Shown here piece by piece: positions 16,259-24,526 of a stretch of 64,000 nucleotides of DNA. The first letter of the stretch is position 1, and each line of letters opens with the position of its first letter. The stretch spans positions 124,001 to 188,000 of the forward strand of contig NZ_FNNR01000010.1 in the NCBI RefSeq assembly GCF_900106835.1, in the 5' to 3' direction. A program made the position numbers and the translations under genes. Under the pieces are notes generated by a model. The model was not told where the DNA came from, did not search any database, and worked only from the letters and a program-made list of their open reading frames with translations. This DNA is from Arthrobacter sp. cf158 (GTDB lineage Bacteria; Actinomycetota; Actinomycetes; Actinomycetales; Micrococcaceae).

Positions 16259-17749
16259 TTAGCCCAGGTGGACGTGGGGTGCGTGGTCAGATCCGCTGAA
16301 CGTCCTGCGGTCGATCCTGATGAGGAGCAGTGCGACGGGGACCATCAACACTGCGACTCCGGCAGCCCAGAGGAAGACCAGCGAGTAGCCCGAGGTCAGT
16401 GCAGCGAGCCTTCCGCCGTCGGCCGCCGCTGTTTGCGCCGCAGCAGAGGTGGCCGCCGCGATGGCGCTGAAGAGTGCAATGCCCAGTGAGCCGCCGATTT
16501 GCTGTGACGCGTTGACCAAGGCTCTGGCAACGCCGGAGTCGTCCTTGTTAACCCCGAAGAGAGCCAGGTTTTGCATGGGGACGAAGACCATGCCCAGCCC
16601 GATGCCCATCAGGACCAGCGCGGGCAGCATGGTGACTGCGTACGTGCCGTCCGGCGTTACCTGCGTGAGCCACAGCATGGCTGCGGCCAGGAAAACCGGG
16701 CCGATCGAACTGGGAATACGGGCTCCCAGCCTGGGCAGGTTTTTCGCCACCAGGCCCGCGGTAATGATGAGCACCACTGTCATGGGCAGGGAAGCAATTC
16801 CGGCGGTGAAAGGCGCGAATCCCAGGACAATCTGGAGGTAGAAATTGATGAACAGGATGCCGCCGATCAGGACTGCGCCGGCAAGGAATGATGCGAGGAA
16901 GGCTGCGCCCCTGTTGCGTTCCGTTGCCACTCGAAGCGGCAGCAACGGGTGCTTGACCTTGCGCTCGATGGCGACGAAAAGCGCCAGCAGTGCCATGCCA
17001 GCGGTGATAAAGCCCCAGGACTCGATGGCATCCCACCCGTGTTCTGCGTTGGCAAAGCCGTAGACCAAAGAGCCGAGGCCCACTGCGGCCAGAACGACGC
17101 CGGGCCAGTCGTATTTGGTGGAGCCGCCGGCTTTGCTTTCGCTCACCAGCCTCCACACGCCGATGAGCGCGACCATTGCGATGGGCACGTTGACGAAGAA
17201 GCACCAGCGCCATGAAACGTACTGGGTGAGGAAGCCGCCCAGCAGAACTCCTGCCGCAGCGCCCACGCCGCTGATGGAGCCGAAGATGGCGAACGCCGTG
17301 CCGCGGTCCTTGCCTCCCGGGAAGGTGACTGTGAGGAGGGCCAAGGCGGCTGGGGCCAGGAGCGCTGCAAAGACTCCCTGCAGTGCGCGGGCCCCAATGA
17401 GTTCCCATGGCTGCTGTGCGAGGCCGCCGATGAGGGAGGCGATGGCAAAGCCCGCCGAGGCTGTGATGAAGGTCCGTTTCCGTCCCCAAAAGTCCGCGAT
17501 CCGGCCACCCAGCAGCAGGAACGCGCCGAAGACGAGGGCGTACGCCGTGACGACCCAGGCGCGGGTGGAGTCGCTGATGCCCATCTCCAACTGGAGGCGG
17601 GGGAGCGCCAGGTTCACGATGGTGCCGTCCAGAACCACCATGAACTGGGCGAGCGCAAGGAAGGGCAGCGATCGCCAGCCGATGCCTTTTTGGTTGTCTT
17701 TGCCCGGCCGGATCTGAGCGCCAGCCGATTCGAGTAGTTGTGATGCCAC
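16259..17749 (-). CDS. DHA2-type MFS drug exporter
   Basis: A 496-residue major facilitator of the 14-span EmrB/QacA type, which exports drugs or toxic compounds in exchange for protons. The first span carries FMVVLDGTIVNLALP, the DHA2 signature, and GGRIADFWGRKR is MFS motif A. The start is a GTG at 17749 with GGGAG 4 bases upstream. A MarR gene lies upstream on the same strand, with two operator-like palindromes between them, so expression is probably induced by substrates that release the MarR protein. Confidence 0.9.
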   Translation of the reverse strand: MASQLLESAGAQIRPGKDNQKGIGWRSLPFLALAQFMVVLDGTIVNLALPRLQLEMGISDSTRAWVVTAYALVFGAFLLLGGRIADFWGRKRTFITASAGFAIASLIGGLAQQPWELIGARALQGVFAALLAPAALALLTVTFPGGKDRGTAFAIFGSISGVGAAAGVLLGGFLTQYVSWRWCFFVNVPIAMVALIGVWRLVSESKAGGSTKYDWPGVVLAAVGLGSLVYGFANAEHGWDAIESWGFITAGMALLALFVAIERKVKHPLLPLRVATERNRGAAFLASFLAGAVLIGGILFINFYLQIVLGFAPFTAGIASLPMTVVLIITAGLVAKNLPRLGARIPSSIGPVFLAAAMLWLTQVTPDGTYAVTMLPALVLMGIGLGMVFVPMQNLALFGVNKDDSGVARALVNASQQIGGSLGIALFSAIAAATSAAAQTAAADGGRLAALTSGYSLVFLWAAGVAVLMVPVALLLIRIDRRTFSGSDHAPHVHLG

Positions 17750-17767
17750 GCGTCTCCCATACTTAGT

Positions 17768-17799
17768 AAGTAGTAATACTTATGAAAGTATAAGTACTT
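17768..17799. promoter_or_regulatory. Two tandem AAGTA-N4-TACTT operator palindromes
   Basis: AAGTAGTAATACTT (17768-17781) and AAGTATAAGTACTT (17786-17799) share the inverted arms AAGTA/TACTT with a 4-base spacer; their centres are 18 bases apart. A shorter palindrome ACTTAGTAAGT abuts at 17761-17771. They occupy the gap between the marR gene and the MFS start, consistent with direct control of the exporter by the adjacent MarR protein. Confidence 0.65.
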
Positions 17800-17846
17800 T
17801 GGGATGTGCGCATAAGAGCTGTGCGGGTGATGTGCCTTACGTGTTC

Positions 17847-18305
17847 CTAGGTTGGGTTTTCGGGCTCCGCGAGGAACGAGGCCAGCCGTTGCAGCGCCGG
17901 AAGGCTGGCCGCAATCTGTTCACGTTCCTCCGGGAGAAGCCGGTCGCTGGCTTTGATGAGCGCATCCGCCCATGCACCTTCGAGGAGGGCCTTGATCCGT
18001 TTGGATTCATCTGTGGGGTGAAGGGAAACGTACCGCTTGTCCGTGGCGTCCTTGACCCGCGTCACCAGTCCGGCCGCCACGAGCTCACGTAATTGGACAC
18101 TCACATTGCTCAGTTGGCGGCCCAAACGGGACGCTACCTCAGCCACAGTGGCACCCGGATGGCTTTCAATGACGCGGAGGATCTCCAGGACGCCGTTGGA
18201 AATGGGCCGGACGCCGGTTTCGTTGAGCGACTTACGCCGAATATCGGACGAAATATCGATCATGCACACGGCCAATGCCTTGTGGTCCACCGGCTTTTCT
18301 TCCAT
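17847..18305 (-). CDS. MarR-family transcriptional regulator
   Basis: A 152-residue winged-helix protein (HPGATVAEVASRLGRQLSNVSVQLRELVAAGLV as the DNA-reading region, then a wing with DATDKRYVSLHPTDES). MarR proteins act as dimers and are released from DNA by small phenolic or toxic ligands. It is transcribed towards the DHA2 exporter, 97 bases upstream of it, with tandem palindromes in that gap. It probably represses the exporter. Confidence 0.88.
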   Translation of the reverse strand: MEEKPVDHKALAVCMIDISSDIRRKSLNETGVRPISNGVLEILRVIESHPGATVAEVASRLGRQLSNVSVQLRELVAAGLVTRVKDATDKRYVSLHPTDESKRIKALLEGAWADALIKASDRLLPEEREQIAASLPALQRLASFLAEPENPT

Positions 18306-18384
18306 CCGTCAAGCATAGGTGGGGACGCCCTGCCGAGCCGCCGTTGCTTGCCCGCAGTACGTACCTGCCTGCAATAGTGGAAGC

Positions 18385-19140
18385 ATGATCAACCAGCAAC
18401 AGCTGTGGGACAACGAAGCGGCCAAGCAGTACGACACCCCCGGGGAAGGCATGTTTTCACCCGACGTGCTGGGCCCTACGGTGGAGGTCCTGTCCGAGCT
18501 GGCGGGCGATGGTGCGGCCATTGAGTTCGCCATTGGTACCGGTCGTGTCGCCATCCCGCTCGCGGAGGCGGGAGTCCAGGTCAGCGGCATCGAGCTGTCC
18601 CACGCGATGATCGCAAGGCTCCGCGAAAAAGTGGACGAGGACCGCATCCCAGTGGTCCAGGGCGATATGTCCAGCGTGCGGGCAGAGGGCAGCTTCACAC
18701 TGGCATTCCTGGTCTTCAATACCATTGCCAACCTGCTGACACAGGACGAACAAGTCCGGTGTTTCGAGAATGCTGCCAGCCATCTGGCGCCCGGTGGCCG
18801 GTTCGTCGTCGAACTCTGGGTGCCGCAATTGCGATCGCTGCCTCCGGGACACGGAGGCACGGTTGAGGTGAGCCAGCCCGGGTATCTCCTGGTGGATACC
18901 TACGATGTGCTGCGGCAACACGTCGTCTCCCACCACGTGCGGTTCGGTCCTGACCTGTCCGATGGCCGGGATGCGCGGATTGGGCGGACACCCCACCGCT
19001 ACATTTGGCCGAGCGAACTGGACCTCATGGCGCGGATAGCCGGATTCGAACTCGAAGCCAGGTGGGCTGGTTGGGACCGCAGCGAATTTACGGCAGATTC
19101 GCGGAGCCACGTGTCCGTCTATAGGCTCATTGAACGCTAG
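18385..19140 (+). CDS. Class I SAM-dependent methyltransferase
   Basis: A 251-residue Rossmann-fold methyltransferase. Motif I is AIEFAIGTGRVAIPLAEAG (SAM-binding glycines), motif II VSGIELSHAMI, then VVQGDMSSVRA, and a post-II segment FLVFNTIANLL. The substrate is not predictable. The ATG at 18385 is preferred over an upstream frame at 18319, which would overlap the marR control region. An AATAGT ends 6 bases before the ATG, so the mRNA may be leaderless. Confidence 0.85.
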   Translation: MINQQQLWDNEAAKQYDTPGEGMFSPDVLGPTVEVLSELAGDGAAIEFAIGTGRVAIPLAEAGVQVSGIELSHAMIARLREKVDEDRIPVVQGDMSSVRAEGSFTLAFLVFNTIANLLTQDEQVRCFENAASHLAPGGRFVVELWVPQLRSLPPGHGGTVEVSQPGYLLVDTYDVLRQHVVSHHVRFGPDLSDGRDARIGRTPHRYIWPSELDLMARIAGFELEARWAGWDRSEFTADSRSHVSVYRLIER

Positions 19141-19147
19141 GGTCTGG

Positions 19148-19261
19148 TCAGAAGGCCAGCAGGAATGACTCGGAAATGACGGCCGGGAACAACTGAATGA
19201 ATACGCCCAGCACCACAAGGTAGACGAAGACATCCACGATATCGATCGGGCGGAGCCGCAT
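19148..19261 (-). pseudogene. 37-residue membrane-like ORF, possible remnant of a larger gene
   Basis: The minus strand encodes MRLRPIDIVDVFVYLVVLGV and then a second hydrophobic stretch ending SESFLLAF before a TGA. The codon use is sensible and the peptide looks like the start of a small membrane protein; proteins beginning in this way seem familiar from Actinobacteria as longer products, but I could not check this. Here the frame stops 8 bases from the methyltransferase stop. There is no clear ribosome site. It could be a truncated remnant or a genuine tiny membrane protein. The rest of 19141-19336 shows nothing. Confidence 0.4.
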
Positions 19262-19336
19262 GCGGTGAGCGGATCAACGCCGGCAGCGGTGGACTAGTGG
19301 AACGGCCGCTCGTAGTCGGATTGCTAGGCTGGACTC

Positions 19337-19672
19337 ATGACCCGTCGACTTGCAGCACTTTCCGCCGTCCCCCTTTTGCTGCTGCTCGTCGGTTGCGGAG
19401 CCGTGGAAGAGGCTGCCACAAGCGCAGCCAGCGATGCAGCCTCAAAGGTGGCCACTGCCGCCGCTGATGAGGTCACCAAGCAGGTTTGCGCAGTGGTCCA
19501 GGATGGTTTGGTCAGCGTTCAGGACAAGCAGGTCCTTGCCGGGCTGGTCTCGGCCGCCAGCACAGCTGGCGTCCCCGCAGAAATCACGACGCCGTTGAAC
19601 CAGATCGCCGAAGCAGGAGACGAAGTGCCGGCTGAGTCAGTCCAGGCACTGAAGGACGCCTGCGCACCGTAG
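19337..19672 (+). CDS. Small secreted lipoprotein, function unknown
   Basis: A 111-residue protein with a lipoprotein signal peptide: MTRRL, a Leu-rich core, and the lipobox LVGC with lipidated Cys 20. The mature part is an Ala/Val-rich helix (EEAATSAASDAASKVATAAADEV) with two further Cys residues that could form a disulfide. It would be anchored on the outer face of the membrane. TAGGCT (19325-19330) ends exactly 6 bases before the ATG, so transcription probably begins at the start codon. No function is recognised. Confidence 0.75.
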   Translation: MTRRLAALSAVPLLLLLVGCGAVEEAATSAASDAASKVATAAADEVTKQVCAVVQDGLVSVQDKQVLAGLVSAASTAGVPAEITTPLNQIAEAGDEVPAESVQALKDACAP

Positions 19673-19729
19673 TAATTGCTGGGTGATGCGGTGGCTGCCC
19701 GAAGCGCCCGGTATCCCACAGATTCGCCT

Positions 19730-21328
19730 CTAGGTGCGGACGAGTTGCCCGCGGGCACGATGAGGCGGTTCCTGTCTTGCAGGCGTTGGCCTCGCGGTAC
19801 CCGATGATGCTTCGCCATCCGATGATGATGCGTCACCCGATGATGTGGCGTCGCTTTCGCCTCCTAAGGCACGCGCATACCCCGGTAATGGTGGCGCAGT
19901 GGATTGGTACGTATGACCTGTTGGTGTGCTGAGCTCCATGCTGTGGGCCTCTCCTGAGAGCAGTTTGGTGGTCCAGCCGGGATTTTCCTTGGTGTGGTTG
20001 CAGGCTTCACAGAGTCCTGCGCCGTTGCTCAGGGTGGTGGTGCCCCCTTTGTGCCAGGGGATGATGTGGTCGATGTGTCGGATGGGCGCGTCGCAGTATG
20101 GGGTGCGGCAGGTATCGTCGCGGGTTTCGATGAATCGTCTGAGTCGTGGTGGGAAGAGCCGGGCTTTGGAGTCCATGCTGAGGAGCTCGCCTGTGGCGGG
20201 TGCTGTGTAGAGCCGGCGTAGCCACACGGTGAACTCATCATCCTGCGCACCCGTGGTTGGAAGCCCGCCCGGCGCTTCTTGGAGCCCCGCAGGCACCTGC
20301 CGGTGCGGCGCTTCCTGAGCCCCCGTTTGCCCCTGCCTGTTTGGCGGCTCATTGCCGGTGCCAAGCAGTGTTCTGGCCCATTCGGCGGGGACGATTCCGT
20401 ACCCCTTGAGCCGGGCTGGTTCGCTGTCGCCTTGGAACAGGGTGCGGTCCGTCATCACAAGGTCCAGGTTGATCCCGGAGAACCCGCCCGGGGTTCCGGT
20501 GACCCGCTCCACCAAGGTGTCGGCCATGACCCGGCCGCGGGAACGGGAATCGCCGCGGGAACGGGCTGAGTCCGCCGCCCGGGTCAACGCCGCGTATGCA
20601 GCCACACCCTGAGCCACCGGAAGCAATGCCGTGAGGTAGGTCATGGTGTCCGGAGCGGGTCGCAGGCTCACTGTTCGTTCGGTGGCTGCGTGGCTCGCAC
20701 GACGAGCCGCCGAGCGGGGATCACGACGGTACGCGGCAGCCTTCGCAGCAGCGATGATTGCCCGGTCGCCTTTCCCTTCGAAAGTCCCGGCATCGGGAGC
20801 GAGTTCTTCATCCACCGCACACCGGTCCTCAACCGACAAACACGCTGTTTCCTTCACCAGCAGCGTGGCCCGCCATTCATTGAGCTGTCCGGATTCCAGG
20901 GCGGCCAGTGTGCGGGGCATCTCGGTCACCACAGCCTTCGCGAAGCCCAACAACCGGGATCCCCGGTTGGGGGACTCCCGCCGAGCCAACGCCACCTGAG
21001 CACCCACACCCTGATCCTGCTCCGAAGCCGGAACACCAGCAGCAGCCTGTTCCTGTCGTTGGGCAAGATCAAAGGCCACAGCCATTCGTGCCTGCAGCCC
21101 GCTGATGGCCGACTTCATGTTCTCCAGCCCGCTGATCTGTTCGATCAGCTCGCCGCTGGAGCTGCCAAAAGGAACAGATCCAAGGAGTGAGATCAGGTCA
21201 GAAACCCGGGGCGCTGACGAACCAAACAGAGGCGCTGAGGCTGGGGGCGTGGAGTCGTCCGGCAGAGGTTTCGCGGCTCGATCGAGCACATCGCCTGACG
21301 GCATCTGCGTGGCCCGAATCTTCTCCAT
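19730..21328 (-). CDS. DUF222 / HNH endonuclease domain protein (13E12 type)
   Basis: A 532-residue protein with the long helical DUF222 region (about 60-310) followed by an HNH nuclease domain with CRTPYCDAPIRHIDHIIPW and GAGLCEACNHTKE, containing the zinc cysteines and the catalytic histidine. Such genes are abundant in multiple copies in Arthrobacter and mycobacteria, where their role is unclear; some may behave as selfish elements. A low-complexity Pro/Gln/Gly linker with repeated GLQEAP-like text lies between the two regions. It stands alone, convergent to the lipoprotein. Confidence 0.88.
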   Translation of the reverse strand: MEKIRATQMPSGDVLDRAAKPLPDDSTPPASAPLFGSSAPRVSDLISLLGSVPFGSSSGELIEQISGLENMKSAISGLQARMAVAFDLAQRQEQAAAGVPASEQDQGVGAQVALARRESPNRGSRLLGFAKAVVTEMPRTLAALESGQLNEWRATLLVKETACLSVEDRCAVDEELAPDAGTFEGKGDRAIIAAAKAAAYRRDPRSAARRASHAATERTVSLRPAPDTMTYLTALLPVAQGVAAYAALTRAADSARSRGDSRSRGRVMADTLVERVTGTPGGFSGINLDLVMTDRTLFQGDSEPARLKGYGIVPAEWARTLLGTGNEPPNRQGQTGAQEAPHRQVPAGLQEAPGGLPTTGAQDDEFTVWLRRLYTAPATGELLSMDSKARLFPPRLRRFIETRDDTCRTPYCDAPIRHIDHIIPWHKGGTTTLSNGAGLCEACNHTKENPGWTTKLLSGEAHSMELSTPTGHTYQSTAPPLPGYARALGGESDATSSGDASSSDGEASSGTARPTPARQEPPHRARGQLVRT

Positions 21329-21473
21329 GCCTCGACTCTTCCAGCAGGCAGTTGAGCCTATAAGACCCCACCCGGCCTATGTGGAAAAGCACCCGGATTC
21401 GCGCCCAAAGGAGCACGAGGAAGCGAGGAGCTCCTGCCCTACTGCGGTGTGTGTGACGGTTAACCCCGGCTCG

Positions 21474-22295
21474 TCACCGCCCGGCGGAAACCCCTGCCCC
21501 CAAACCAGCCCCCGCCATAACACTCCGGGCCCGAACGGTGATGGCCGCACCGAGAACCAGGGCAGCAGCAACAGCCGCGGCTACCGCCGTCGGGAATGAC
21601 TCGGGTGCGTCGGTGCTGCGGCCAACCGTGATCCATACGAGGCCCCAGGCGATGGCTGCCGCCAGGGCCAAGCGGCCGTGGCCCTTGATGGCCAAAGCGA
21701 TGCCTACGACCGCTACTACCACCAGTACGGCAACAGACCAGATTTCGGGACGCAGGCCCAAGCCGGAGAAGCCGGAAGCCTTCAAAGCCGCGGCGATGTT
21801 GGCGCACACGGCCACACTGGTCCACCCCAGGTACAGCCCCAACGTTCCGTCAACAACTATGGCCTCAACCCACGAGGCAGCGCGGCTCTGACTGTAGCGG
21901 AGGAACGCCAGGACAAGGGTCACCAGCAGCGCCAGGATGATCACGACACTGACCAAGAGCAAGCCGGCCTGTACGGACAAAATCCAGGCCGCATTCAGGA
22001 CCATGGAGACTACCACGATCCACCCCAGCGAACGTTGCCGCGAGTTGGCCCGCTGTGAAGGCAACCACTGCCACACGGTAAAGGCCACCAGTCCGGCGTA
22101 AACAACTGACCAGATGGAGAAGGCAGGAGTGGCTGGCGCAAGGAGGGTGGAGTCGGCCGCCAACGCTCCGCCGGCAGCCTGGGCAATAGGGGTTCCGCCA
22201 AAGACTCCGACGCCGATCATCGAGCCAACAATGCAGATCACCAGGCTGACGGTCACTGTGATCTGCCGGGCCAGATCCGGGCTTCGAGTTTCCAT
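21474..22295 (-). CDS. TspO/MBR-like tryptophan-rich membrane protein
   Basis: A 273-residue integral membrane protein with about eight hydrophobic spans. ATPAFSIWSVVYAGLVAFTVWQ resembles the TspO tryptophan-rich region, and SMVLNAAWILS and GLYLGWTSVA match later family motifs. TspO-related proteins bind porphyrins, sterols or carotenoid-like ligands and respond to oxidative or light stress. The ATG at 22295 has GAGG 8 bases upstream and is preferred over one at 22337. It is divergent from the MarR gene that ends against the carotenoid operon, which fits a stress or light link but does not prove one. Confidence 0.75.
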   Translation of the reverse strand: METRSPDLARQITVTVSLVICIVGSMIGVGVFGGTPIAQAAGGALAADSTLLAPATPAFSIWSVVYAGLVAFTVWQWLPSQRANSRQRSLGWIVVVSMVLNAAWILSVQAGLLLVSVVIILALLVTLVLAFLRYSQSRAASWVEAIVVDGTLGLYLGWTSVAVCANIAAALKASGFSGLGLRPEIWSVAVLVVVAVVGIALAIKGHGRLALAAAIAWGLVWITVGRSTDAPESFPTAVAAAVAAALVLGAAITVRARSVMAGAGLGAGVSAGR

Positions 22296-22406
22296 GTGCA
22301 GGGCCTCTTTCCTTATGGGATGTGCGGTGTCATGCATTAGGGAGGTAGGTGACTTAGTATCAAAATGCTAGTAAGACAAGCTTTACGTTTATCGAAGGAA
22401 CAACGG

Positions 22407-22928
22407 ATGGACTCGGAAGGCCACGCAAAGGGCTACTGGTACGGCAAAGACCCAGGTCAGAAGGCAATTGCCATTGACGTGCTGAACGCCTTGCGGGATT
22501 ACCGCGCCTCCGAGCAAGCGATGCGCCGACGGACGCGATCCTCCATGGGGATGGGTGAGAAGGACTTGCTGGCCCTGCGCTACTTGTTCGAAGCCGAGGC
22601 TGCCGGCAAAGTGATGAAGCCGAAGGACCTGGGCGACAAGCTGGGGATAACGTCCGCATCCATGACCACGCTGATCGACCGCCTGGTGGAGTCCGGCCAC
22701 ATACGCCGCGAGCCGCACCCCACGGACCGTCGCGCCCTGATCCTGAAGGCAACGCCGGGATCGGACCAGGAAGTGCGGCATACCTTGGGCGGAATGCACC
22801 GCCGGATGTTGGACGCGGCCTGTGCCTTGAACCCGGACGAGTCGCAGATCGTGGTGAACTTTCTGCAGCACATGCGCGAGGCCCTGGACACCATTGACGA
22901 AGACCCCCAGGAACCGTCCCAGTCATGA
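22407..22928 (+). CDS. MarR-family transcriptional regulator at the 3' end of the carotenoid operon
   Basis: A 173-residue MarR protein. The winged helix is at about 55-125 (MKPKDLGDKLGITSASMTTLIDRLVESGHI, wing HPTDRRALIL). The ATG at 22407 follows AAGGA by 7 bases. It is convergent with the crtYf-crtEb fusion, overlapping its stop by 6 bases, and divergent from the TspO-like gene. Its wing resembles that of the other MarR at 28835, so the two may bind related sites. Confidence 0.88.
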   Translation: MDSEGHAKGYWYGKDPGQKAIAIDVLNALRDYRASEQAMRRRTRSSMGMGEKDLLALRYLFEAEAAGKVMKPKDLGDKLGITSASMTTLIDRLVESGHIRREPHPTDRRALILKATPGSDQEVRHTLGGMHRRMLDAACALNPDESQIVVNFLQHMREALDTIDEDPQEPSQS

Positions 22929-24173
22929 CGTGAGGCTCCACTGCAGGATGAAAATGAGTGTCACCAGGAATCCCGAACCGTAGTTGAGCCAGATGAACCG
23001 GCGCCAGGCCACATTGGTGCGTGCCGCCGTCGTGTCCGTGACGTTCCAGTAGGGCGCGCAATTAACGATGTAGGGGAGGGCGATGACTGCCGCGAGCGGC
23101 CCGGGCCACGGCGTGGCCAGCATGGCCAAACCGGCAACAAGCCAGAGTCCGACGGCGAGCCTCACCGTCCGGCGTGCACCGATGACTGTTGCTATGGAGC
23201 CGATGCCGGCCTGCCGGTCGGGTTCGATGTCCTGGACGGCGCCGAAGGCGTGGGCCGCCATGCCCCAGAGGAAGAAGGCGGCCAGCAGAACGAGGAGACC
23301 CGGCGTCACGTCGGCACCGGCCAGCGCCAGGCCGACGACGGCGGGACTCACGAAGTGCGTACTGGACGTCAGAGAGTCCAAGACCGGGCGTTCCTTGAAG
23401 CGCAGGCCGGCCACGGAGTAGGCCACCACAGCGAATGCACTCACGGCCAGGCTGATCCACGCCACGGGCCCACCCGCGAAGGCGAGCACCAGAAGGAACG
23501 GCACGTTGGTGATCGCCGCGAGCCAGAGCATGGGCCGGTGAAGGTGCGGCTGGAGGAGCGCACCTTCGATGCCGCCCTTGCGCGGATTCTTGAGGTCCGA
23601 CTCGTAGTCGAAGACGTCGTTGATGCCGTACATGGCCAGGTTGTAGGGGATCAGGAAGTAGAAGGTGCCCACGATCAGTACCCAGTCGATCTCCCGTGTG
23701 GTCAGCAGCATGGCCGCGGCGAACGGATAGGCCGTGTTGATCCAACTGACCGGGCGGGACGCGAGCAGTGCTTGTGGCACCAGGCCTTTGAGGTTGTGTC
23801 CCGCACTCCGGGATTCGTCACCCCGGCCTCCGGAACGCTTGCGCGTCAGCCACATCCACAAGCCGGGCAGCGCCACCACGCCAGCCAGCGGATAGGCGAA
23901 GTCTTCGATGGGCGCCAGCCCAACCTTGAGGCCAAGAATGTGTGAGGCGTCGTAGTGGAAGAGTTCCATGCCGATCATGACGGAGTCGAACACTGCCGTG
24001 AGGACGGCCAGTGCGGCGAAGGCGAGGGCAACTGCTTTCCAGTGCTTGGCTGCTTCACCTGACCGCGCCTCACCTGACCGCGCTTCACCTGACCGGGTGC
24101 CCTGGCGGGCAAAAATCACGCCCGCGACGGCAGCTGCCGCGATGAAGGCAAGGGCGAGCCACAGGTAGGTCAT
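22923..24173 (-). CDS. crtYf-crtEb: C50 carotenoid cyclase subunit CrtYf fused to lycopene elongase CrtEb
   Basis: A 416-residue membrane protein with two domains. Residues 1-115 are a CrtY-type cyclase subunit (ASHILGLKVGLAPIEDF, three to four spans). From about 140 on it is a UbiA prenyltransferase with NDVFDYESDLKNPRKGG, the first Asp-rich motif, and a second motif AVQDIEPDRQAG. CrtEb adds two C5 units to lycopene, and CrtYe/CrtYf cyclise the product to decaprenoxanthin. The domains are separate genes in Corynebacterium glutamicum. Residues 29-41 contain a small RSGEA tandem repeat. The start overlaps the crtYe stop by 4 bases. Confidence 0.88.
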   Translation of the reverse strand: MTYLWLALAFIAAAAVAGVIFARQGTRSGEARSGEARSGEAAKHWKAVALAFAALAVLTAVFDSVMIGMELFHYDASHILGLKVGLAPIEDFAYPLAGVVALPGLWMWLTRKRSGGRGDESRSAGHNLKGLVPQALLASRPVSWINTAYPFAAAMLLTTREIDWVLIVGTFYFLIPYNLAMYGINDVFDYESDLKNPRKGGIEGALLQPHLHRPMLWLAAITNVPFLLVLAFAGGPVAWISLAVSAFAVVAYSVAGLRFKERPVLDSLTSSTHFVSPAVVGLALAGADVTPGLLVLLAAFFLWGMAAHAFGAVQDIEPDRQAGIGSIATVIGARRTVRLAVGLWLVAGLAMLATPWPGPLAAVIALPYIVNCAPYWNVTDTTAARTNVAWRRFIWLNYGSGFLVTLIFILQWSLTS

Positions 24174-24526
24174 ACGATCTCACGCTCCCGCTCGCTCTCC
24201 CTGCGTCTGGCAGGGATCAGGTCAAGCAGACGACGCGCGCCCGTGTACAGGACCATGGTGCACAGCACCAGGAACAGCAGGAACACGGGTTCTTCAAGGG
24301 GCAGCTCAGGCGCGATCAGCAGGCCGGTGGCAATGGTTCCTTCACCTCGGAGGAAGATCCCCAGCCCGATTCCTGCAAGGTCCCAGGCTAGGAGGAACAA
24401 AACCCCGACGACGGTCACGATCGCCGCTGCTTTGGCGTCGCGCCAGAAGAACAAACGGAAGCGGTGGTCAAGCAAGAGCATGCAGGCGATGCCCAGCACC
24501 AAGGAGAGCAAATAGAGAACACCCAT
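24170..24526 (-). CDS. crtYe: C50 carotenoid epsilon-cyclase subunit CrtYe
   Basis: A 118-residue protein with three hydrophobic spans and PELPLEEPVFLLFL, the conserved acidic motif of lycopene-cyclase-domain proteins. It pairs with the CrtYf domain of the next gene to form the heterodimeric cyclase. The ATG at 24526 shares one base with the crtI stop (TAATG), and the gene's own stop overlaps the next start by 4 bases. A longer open frame to 24841 lies inside crtI and lacks family sequence. Confidence 0.87.
   Translation of the reverse strand: MGVLYLLSLVLGIACMLLLDHRFRLFFWRDAKAAAIVTVVGVLFLLAWDLAGIGLGIFLRGEGTIATGLLIAPELPLEEPVFLLFLVLCTMVLYTGARRLLDLIPARRRESEREREIV

Noticed and set aside
19730..21328. 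The DUF222/HNH gene as part of a defence island or mobile element
   Set aside because: No flanking repeats, integrase, methylase or other defence gene is nearby. Solitary copies are normal in this genus.
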